The position numbers were made by a program, and so were the translations under genes. DNA of 64,000 nt from Aquarana catesbeiana (taxonomy: Eukaryota > Chordata > Amphibia > Anura > Ranidae), in NCBI RefSeq assembly GCF_042186555.1, contig NC_133328.1:336468539-336532538 (forward strand). Reading direction: 5' to 3'. The notes beneath the pieces are model-generated. The model saw only the letters and a list, made by a program, of their open reading frames with translations, searched no databases and had not been told where the DNA came from. The number at the start of each line of letters is the position of its first letter. The first letter of the stretch is position 1. Below, piece by piece: positions 56,336 through 64,000 of this stretch.

Positions 56336-57541
56336 TGTAGCAAAGATTTTAGCCTATTCCAGTCTAATGAGGACCTCTAAGGTCAAAGATAGCTGACACC
56401 CTTCTATAAGTAGTGGGTTGTGAGGCATAGTGGGTGCAAGGTGTAAGTTATTGGGCGCCAGACACTTCTTGAATGCAATTAAATGTTTGATTATTTTACA
56501 GTCTTTCCTTCATGAGGGAAAGAGGGTTAGGGCCAGGACACCCTTAAGCAGTTGCAATTTCACTTGGCAAACTCTGAGACTTCAATAGGTGGACAGCCAT
56601 GCAGGGAAAGGCCCCAGCATGGTGTCACATCTGCACGTACTGGATTCCTGTCTCCTATGGTAACAGTCTTTAACAGTTCCTAACACAAATCGTAGCAGTC
56701 CTCTCAGCTTTACTACAACTTCCACGTGTAGATCTTCAGCCCCTTGAGCTCCCGGTCTCTAACTGGACTGTCTGATTCACTGACTCCGAATCTCTGGAGC
56801 TCCTCAAAGCTATGCTGTGGTATCTCACTCAAGTGTCACCCACACTACTTCCCTGCTGGGTTCCTAGCTTAACACTCCAGATACATCTCAAGCTTCACTC
56901 CTCCTAACCAGCTCAGTCCCTGGCTTGACTCACAAGGCTGCTCTGCAAGCGTCACCTCCGTTAGTTGGGTCCTTGACTTGATCACCACCTGAAGTTTTCC
57001 AATTCTCCACCATGCCCGTTCGGTGAGAATGCTGCTCCGGTACTTCCTTCAGTTACTCACTGTGGTCCCTGGTAAAGGTGGTTTTCCCTTAATGGCGACA
57101 GATTCCCTTCTACCTCCAACCACAAGTTTTCCAGCCGGCAGAACCGGCACTTCTAGTTGGACTGCAAGCTGCAATCCCAACCCTGCACTGCCCTCTTACT
57201 TCTGAATAGGCCTTCACACAGCCTGGCGGTCAGATGCCCCTGGGATAGGCCCAATCTCCAGCCTAGCAGTCCGGGGGGTACAACACACATCCACCCAGAC
57301 AGCCGTCCAGGTGGCACAGAACATAGATCACCTGACTCCACCCAAATACATAGGCTCTCCCAGCAGGCCAAGTGATTCAAGAAAACCCCTGCCCATTGGC
57401 TGAGATACCCCATATACCTATAACCTGACCTTGAGTTGTCCTTCTCATATCTAGTACCACCAAGTGCCCAGTCACCTAGTGGTAGAAGAGAAAATTACAA
57501 TAAGGTCAAACTTAGGGAGAAATCAATGGATCTCTGACAAT
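56336..57541 (-). repeat. Probable 5' LTR of the tRNA-Lys-primed element
   Basis: In plus orientation the segment starts TGTAGCAAAG beside the primer site. A TG..CA partner end is at about 57541 (CTCTGACA), giving about 1.2 kb. No second copy is in the window, so the outer boundary is a guess from the TG/CA rule. Confidence 0.45.
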
Positions 57542-60500
57542 TTACTAAGGTAACTACTCCTGGCAAGTAAATCTGTGAGGAGCATCCCTGACTAATCCCC
57601 AGGGTGCTACGCAAGGTTGGAAATATTTATCATAGCTAGGCGTTCTGCATATAATTTAGCACATATTTGAGTAGATAACACATTCAAGTAATACAACTTC
57701 CATTTTTATTTCCTACAAGTGTAGGAAATCTCTACACATTTCATAAAAGAAATTCACTTCTTCAGCAGAGTATCAGTTCTTGGTAAATGAATGGACAAAA
57801 CCAGCCTATATGTTAAAACATCAAGATGCTTTAGAATACCTAATAGGGGCATTGAATCTCCTGTGGCTGTTCAGGCCGCATTCACAGCGCAACCAACATG
57901 TAATTTATCAATGCATATCCTAGATTTCTCCTTATATTTAGAATTGTGTAATTTGTAAAGCTTGAAATTCCCACGTTTATATACTGTAAGTATATGTTGC
58001 CCTTGTGTTGTTGATCCAAGTTTGTTTTTGAGTACTGGCTCATCTCTACTTATGTATACCAAACTTTAAGCTACAGAACCTCATATATTGGTTTTGTTTG
58101 AACATAAGCAGGAATCACTAAAAAAATCAGTAAAAAGTACATTATCGGTAAAAAAACATAATGCAGAAATAAAAATACCTAATAAAGTGCTGATGTTCTG
58201 TTAAATACTATTCTGATCGACACAGAAATAAAATACTAGCAACAATAATAGCAGGTAGGGGTTCACTACTTAAATGTACATTTAAATGCATAAATACCTC
58301 ATATTTGGACAATGTTAGGGTTACAATATTCGGATAGTATATTCTATGCGTTTTGAGATGTCAAATTCTTTGCTAATTAGAGGTAATGGTGTATCTGACC
58401 TATACAGTAAGGCAATATAACAGTGGATTGGATGCCTTCATTACCAGAAATGGTATATCTATCTTTGATGGCCAGGGTTCATTAGTGGCCAGATTGATTC
58501 AGGAAATTCAATGCTCTCACTAGAGGTTTGCTTCATTTTTACTTGAGTTACAGCTTTGCGAAATACAATCCTTTTTAACTAAGAATGTGCATCCATGTGA
58601 ACTCTTCTTCTTCTTCTTCTTATTATTATTATTATTATCATTATTATTATTACCATCATCATTATATTTTATTAATACTAATTTTATAGCAATGCTAACT
58701 CAATTGAATTATCTATTTATATAAAATGATTGATTGCCACTTGGTATTTTAAAATGTTGCAGAGGGATTTAAAAGTAATTGAGCTAAATAAAAATCTGTA
58801 TTCCTTGCACAGGTTCTCTTGAAATCAATGTATGTAATTATCTGTTTATTTTAAGCGGTGACATTTGCTCTTCAGATGTTTTATCTTAGAGAAGATGCAT
58901 TTTTTCCTTCTTCTGACACAGCTTGATGCAAAGGTATGCAATGTGAAATGACATGAATCAATATAAAATGTCATGCTTCACTGTATCCTAATGTAATGGA
59001 TATAACATATTTCTGGTTTGGAACTTGACATATTTGAATTATTTTCAAGCTGTCATATATCCTGCTGATGAGTGTTGGGTTCTATTTAGTCATCGTGATT
59101 GTCACCTGTCTAAAGAGAAAAGAGATCCTTATTTAACACTAACAAAATACCTGTCATTTTATGTCATTGCTTTGATAGCTGTCCAAATAGATATCATTAC
59201 ATTCTGGTCACATTTAAACTCCAAGATGCTGTTTTTACTGTCAAGAGGCACTTTGAGAATGATGTCAATAAAGAGAAAATAATTATATAAAGAGAGACGA
59301 TAACATTCATTAGCTTCTAAAGTTGTTCATTATTTCCCACAGTTGTAATAATGTACAGATCTACCCTATTACATCTGAAGAGTGAAATTTCCCTTTTCTT
59401 GAAATGACTCTGGACAGAGTGTGAAAAGCCATTTAAACATCCATGAATGGCTTCACGGTGGCAGTCACCTTGATGCCTTTTAATATGTGATACCTCTATG
59501 CAGCGGCTTGATTTAAAGTGTAACTGTCACCTTCTCACAGAAGTAGCAGACATTTTGTGGCCGAAACATTGATCATAAATATTCAACCTACCAATTGACT
59601 AGAAATAGTACCTTGGGATAGTACCTATTTGCTCTAAGGTACATACATCATCCTACAAAATATACTGTATATCATTAATACATTTTCCTAAAAGCTGAAT
59701 TTTAAATTATATGTTTTATTTATTAGCATATTATTTTTATTTGAATAATTGTAAAGCAGCAACGTATTGTGTAGCATGTGCATTTTATTAGTATAGTCTT
59801 TAGATTAGTTGACAACATTCATACATGGATGCTAAAGCAGATGTTTGGTAAAAGTTAGTCTTGTATATTTTTGGATACAAACTCTAATCTGGCTGAAAGT
59901 TCTATAAAATGGCAATCCTAATGGTAGCATGAGCAGACTGATCATTACATCTTGACTAAAACCTAAAATTAACAAACAAGCATACTGTAGTTGCTTGCAT
60001 TTTATTGTAAAGAGCAGCAACAGAACTAGATTTTAGATATTATGCTTCCAGATGATGTTGAATGCTGATGTCAGTTTTATGTATCTTATCCTTTGTCCCT
60101 GCATGTTAATTATAGCCATAAAAATGAAAAATGTAATAATATGTGTAACCCAGTGGAGCAGCCGGGACACCTGTAAGCCTTGAGCTATTCATTAAAGTCC
60201 TAGCATGGTTTACTAAGTGAGCTACATTTTAATTCAAAACAATATAAGAGTCTTAGTTTATCAACCAGTAGTGTAAAAATAAACATATGCTGTACACTAT
60301 TGCCCTGGTTTAATAGCAAGACTGACCAAAAAGCATCTTCTGAAAACTGCAAGTGTGCCCATGGAGAGGGATGACCTGATGATAAATGTGAAAATGTTCA
60401 TATGTACATCTGTGATATGCTACTGATCTTTAAAGCATTTGTAACTATCAATACTGGATATTAGTGCATGCACTATTGCACCTGTTGCTCGATCTTATGC

Positions 60501-61009
60501 TCCATGCGTTAGTAATTTTCTTACCATAAAACATTCAATGTTTTCTGTAATAGATTATGACTAATACAATTTCACAACTGTTCCACAATGGTTCTCCCAT
60601 TGGTAGAGTAATACAAACTCTGGGATTGGTTTGGAATTACTCAAGTGACTTTCATAGATCATGGGACATGTACATAATTAGCAACACTCTCTGGCCATCT
60701 GTGTTCAAATTAGCCTCCATGTAATCCAGTTAGCAGAATATTAACCATACTGATGGCTAACACCAGAAAAATGCTCAATGACATTACATTTATTTGAAAG
60801 CCCGCCCCCCATTATATGTTTAGACTTCTGTAGGAATGTGTCAGTTATGGATGCATCTTTCCCTCTCTCAGTGAAAGGACTTGTTGATGTGTTTGTGTTT
60901 ATATTGAACACCTTCATGAAATAATTACTAAGGAGTACTTACAGCATGTTCCTTGTCCTCTTTAAATACATAAGGGGTCCATATATAAACTTGGTGTTGA
61001 GTTATTCAC
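57542..61009. other. Low-copy AT-rich noncoding DNA
   Basis: No open frame carries a domain and no terminal repeats are found. Several stretches (about 58810-59560 and 60150-60720) are of balanced complexity without repeat signatures and read like conserved noncoding DNA, which is impression only. Confidence 0.4.
58606..58665. repeat. TTC/TTA microsatellite
   Basis: CTTCTTCTTCTTCTT passes into ATTATTATTATT with a few interruptions. Confidence 0.85.
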
Positions 61010-61425
61010 TTTAAGGTCATCACTCAGGACAACGGGGCACTCTTTACATCTTGAGGAAAGAGATTTCATCTCCAAATACAGAAAGGTTTCTTCACAGTAA
61101 GAGCTGTAAAAATGTTGAATATACAGTACTTCCGCTTTAAAAAAAGGCCTGGATTATTTCATAAATGTACACAATATAACTGGGTACTAACGTTTATAGG
61201 TAAAGTTGATCCAGGGAATATCCGATTGGCTCTCGGGGTATCAGGAAACAACTTTTCCCCCTGCTGTAGCAAATTGGATTAGGATTTGCTGAGGTTTTTT
61301 GCCCTCCTCTGGATCAACTGTGGGTATAGGATTGTGTATATGGGATTGTATGATTTTTTTTTCTTTTTTATTGGTTGAACTAGAATTTTTCAACCTGACT
61401 AACTATGTAACTATGTATTTTCCCA
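61010..61425 (+). pseudogene. CR1/L2-like LINE 3' end
   Basis: The plus strand carries GGTCATCACTCAGGACAACG, TTTCTTCACAGTAAGAGC, GCCTGGATTATTT, TTGGTTGAACTAGA and CAACCTGACTAACTATGTAA. This is the recognisable order of the ORF2 end and tail of a CR1/L2-type LINE common in amphibians. In the family the translated end has blocks like FFT.R..WN.LP and FK..LD. Here it is too decayed for a long frame. Confidence 0.65.
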
Positions 61426-61458
61426 GGTATGTGAAGATTTCATGCTCCCCTTTTTTAA

Positions 61459-62323
61459 CCCCTTGAAGCCAATCTCACAACAAATATGTGGCCCCACTAG
61501 ACTGGGCTTTTTTCTGTGGGGGTCGCATATTTGAGTATCTCCCCCACCGAGATCCCCGGGACCCGTACTAATGATTGGGACCTGGAACACCTGATTCCAG
61601 GTCACCCAATCACTGTGATAGCCTCTGATTGGCTACCACAGTGATCAGTCACTGTAATGCCCACCCCCATGTTTTTTTGTCTATGAATGGAGGAGAGAGA
61701 TACTTGCAGAGAGAAAAAAAAGTGTGTAAACAATATCAATAATAATAATAAAAAACAAAAAAAAAAAACAAAAAAAACATAAATCAAGATTTGATCTAGG
61801 TCAGTGCCAGGGTTAGTGTTTGGGTCAAGGTCAGGGTTAAAGGTCAAGGTCTTTTTTTTTTGACGGGATTTTTTTTTTAATTAGTATCGATGTCATTTAG
61901 TGTCAGTGCCAGCATCACTGTGTTTTAGGTAGGATAAAAAACAAAATTCATTCTATTGTTTCTGGGCTGTACTATGGGTACAAACAACAACTAACATACA
62001 CATTAGTGGTATTGCTGCGATCATCAGTTGCAGGAGATTATTTTGAATTGTTCTTTGGTGGAAGGTTATGGTAGTAGCAAGAAATTGTTCTACATCTTTA
62101 AAAAAAATAACAATAATATTTTGGGCCAGTTTTCCTTTGATATAAAAAAAAATCAGGAGATATCTATTGCCATTTACCACCAAATGAAAGCCAGATTTGT
62201 CGTGAAAAAAACAAGGTAAATCCACCTGGATGCACAAAGTATTACAGTTTTAATAACTCATGTCAAAGTTGCAAAACTGTGCATAGACATTTCAATTAAT
62301 TTTATTTATCAGGCTCAAAGGGG
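61459..62323. mobile_element. TTAA-flanked MITE (CCCCTTGAAGCC ends)
   Basis: CCCCTTGAAGCC and GGCTCAAAGGGG form imperfect terminal inverted repeats directly flanked by TTAA at 61455-61458 and 62324-62327. TTAA targets suit piggyBac or Kolobok superfamilies. The interior is A/T-rich with several homopolymer runs and no transposase. Confidence 0.8.
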
Positions 62324-62327
62324 TTAA

Positions 62328-63630
62328 AGGAGCTTCCAATAATTTTTTGCAACTTCTCACATCATTTATTTTTAGTGGTTGTTGGAGTGGGGAGGTTGGT
62401 GCACATTCAACACTCTCACTTTCCTGCCCACCATGGATGTAAGCATTGATTGTTTTTTTAAGTGAAGTGTGAGCCTCATGTGGTTTTTGGTATGTTTTTG
62501 GTAAGATGTAATTTTCAGAGGACCATATCATCCTGCTTTGTTACAGTACATGCATTAAAATGATTAGTGTTCTTTCAACTGTGGATCTGGAAGCTGCATG
62601 AAAAGGCCCTCTCATTAATGAATGATCTTTGTTTAATATATTGGTTTGCGGGACATATACATGTGTCAATTGGCACTGCCCAGCTCAGGTGCCTAGATGA
62701 GGGAATCACATAAGTTGTCACATTTAGCCCACAGTGCTAAAAGAGAAGAATTGAACCATGTTTAGCTAGTACTGTTTAAATTGTGTTTTCTTCAATTTAG
62801 TGCACTATGTCTAGCACACTATGCTAATGTCACCTAGGCTTAAAGCGACTATACACTATTCAATCTTGTACAATCCTCTATACAGCTACCACCAACTATT
62901 TAGTATGAGTTCAAAAACAATGCAATGTTTTTCATAGTTTTTGTAAGTCTAAAGGAGAATGTACAGAGGCTGCACAATCAGGTTGGAGAGTGTATGGGCA
63001 ATTTTAATGAACTTTGTTTTTCATACTGAATTCACATTAATCAATATAATACAATGGTCTATGAAAATACCACAATAATGCACATGAAGACCAATAGAAA
63101 ATAAAAAATACTAGATCAATCACAATACAATATATATTTGACTTTATTGTAAATGCAAAAAAAAAAAAAACAAACACAATAAAAATGGTTTGGCTCAATC
63201 ACACATGTGGATAATATGGGGACTTCCAGTATTTGTCGTAGACTCTGGTGAGAAGAAAAACTATGAAATACAGCTAAGCATGGAGAAAAGGAATGGTGAG
63301 TTTGCTGTTCTCCTTTCAAACCACCTATAGCATGCCAGGGTATTTTTGGCAAAACTTTGATACCATTATTGCTTTGCACCACCAGTAAATCTACTTTCAC
63401 AAAACACATGAGGACATCAAGATGGCTTCCTCCTAGAACCACAAGCAGTACTAAATCTGTATTGCCAACATCTAGACTGTGCTAACAATTTTTCCAGGGG
63501 ACATGCCAGGATGTCCTAAGATGCAAGGATGTAACAGCCTAAAAAGCATAAAAAGTATTACATACTGTATGTATAAATACCTGTATTTCTCATTATAACA
63601 ATATAACACAATCCCTCTCCTTATTATTCT
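62328..63630. other. Low-copy noncoding DNA
   Basis: No gene or repeat family is recognised apart from an A-run at 63158-63171. The part 62570-62850 has balanced composition and no repeat signature. Confidence 0.4.
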
Positions 63631-63634
63631 TTAA

Positions 63635-63873
63635 CCACTTACCTACAGGGCACTTTTACCCCCTTCTGCCCAGGCCATTTTTCAGCTTTCAGCGCTGTCA
63701 CACTTTGAATGACAATTGCGTGGTCATGCTACACTGTAACCATGGGACATTTTTAAGATTTTTTTCACACAAATATTGCTTTCTTTTGGTGGTATTTAAT
63801 CACTGCTTTGATTTTTATTTTTTCCTAAAAAATAAAAAAACGAAAATTTTGAAAAAAAAAAAGTTTTTCTAAA
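63635..63873. mobile_element. TTAA-type MITE left end, piggyBac-related
   Basis: It follows TTAA at 63631-63634 and matches the left end of the piggyBac element at 6210 (CAGGGCACTTTTACCCCC, TTTTCAGCTTTCAG, CACACTTTGAATGACAATT, TGGTGGTATTT). It is interrupted at about 63873 by a second element. Confidence 0.75.
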
Positions 63874-64000
63874 GGCCCGTACACACGATCTGACTTTTTG
63901 ACAACAAACATGCAAATTAGCTGTTTTGGAGCAACATCTGACCGTGTGTACACTCCATTGGACAAACTTTTTCTGTTTCCATCGGACTTTTGTTGGCTCG
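63874..64000. mobile_element. Harbinger-type MITE, cut by window end
   Basis: After CTAA it begins AGGCCCGTACACACGATCTG, close to the TIR of the Harbinger element at 45639, with an inner CTGACCGTGTGTAC and a subterminal CATCGGACTTTTGTTGGCTC. The right end is outside the window. Confidence 0.7.

Overview
This is a eukaryotic, repeat-dominated intergenic window, most likely from a frog and probably a true frog (Ranidae). The reasons are the very high density of TTAA-flanked MITEs of amphibian type, L1-like LINEs, a CR1/L2-like LINE tail, a complete Harbinger element whose ends begin CCCCGTACACACGGTCGGA, and the absence of any bacterial-style gene packing. The organism call is inference from repeat families. 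I found no host protein-coding gene, no rRNA and no tRNA. Nearly every long open frame is transposon-derived or a by-product of a tandem repeat.

Layout. 1-6.2 kb: an L1-type endonuclease remnant, a probable non-autonomous LTR element on the minus strand (2.28-4.96 kb) and unclassified sequence with a Z-DNA-prone tract. 6.2-17.4 kb: a piggyBac transposon on the minus strand with a broken transposase, a ~391-bp tandem array and a minisatellite. A class-I-like endogenous retrovirus (8306-13205, matching 371-bp LTRs, CACCC target duplications) sits inside that array. 17.7-23.6 kb: two copies of a dispersed repeat family flanking an internally deleted L1 copy. 23.6-32.6 kb: one old minus-strand L1-type ORF2, opened by at least five later insertions (TTAA MITEs, a second L1 with a 14-bp duplication, a hAT MITE with an 8-bp duplication, and a minisatellite-bearing block). 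32.6-39.8 kb: a polypyrimidine tract between two exact 76-bp repeats, an LTR retrotransposon (34681-37341, GTGTC duplications) and a third internally deleted L1. 39.8-44.1 kb: a TTAA MITE and a 3.3-kb hAT-like element filled with a 2.3-kb, 30-bp-unit VNTR. 45.6-52.8 kb: a Harbinger transposon. 53-57.5 kb: palindromic MITEs and the 5' half of an LTR element with a tRNA-Lys-type primer binding site. 57.5-64 kb: mostly low-copy AT-rich sequence, with a CR1/L2 tail, a TTAA MITE and a Harbinger-type MITE cut by the window end.

The most interesting system is the Harbinger element at 45639-52793. It has matching TIRs, a TAA duplication, an apparently intact two-exon transposase (404 aa), an apparently intact three-exon Myb/SANT-like protein (216 aa) on the other strand, and a third, decayed MADF-domain gene. 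The Myb and MADF genes appear to diverge from a shared TATA-containing promoter. In known two-gene Harbingers the Myb-like partner helps the transposase reach the nucleus and the TIRs. A second DNA-binding partner would be an unusual arrangement. The same TIR motif heads a MITE at the window end, which could be a substrate of this machinery.
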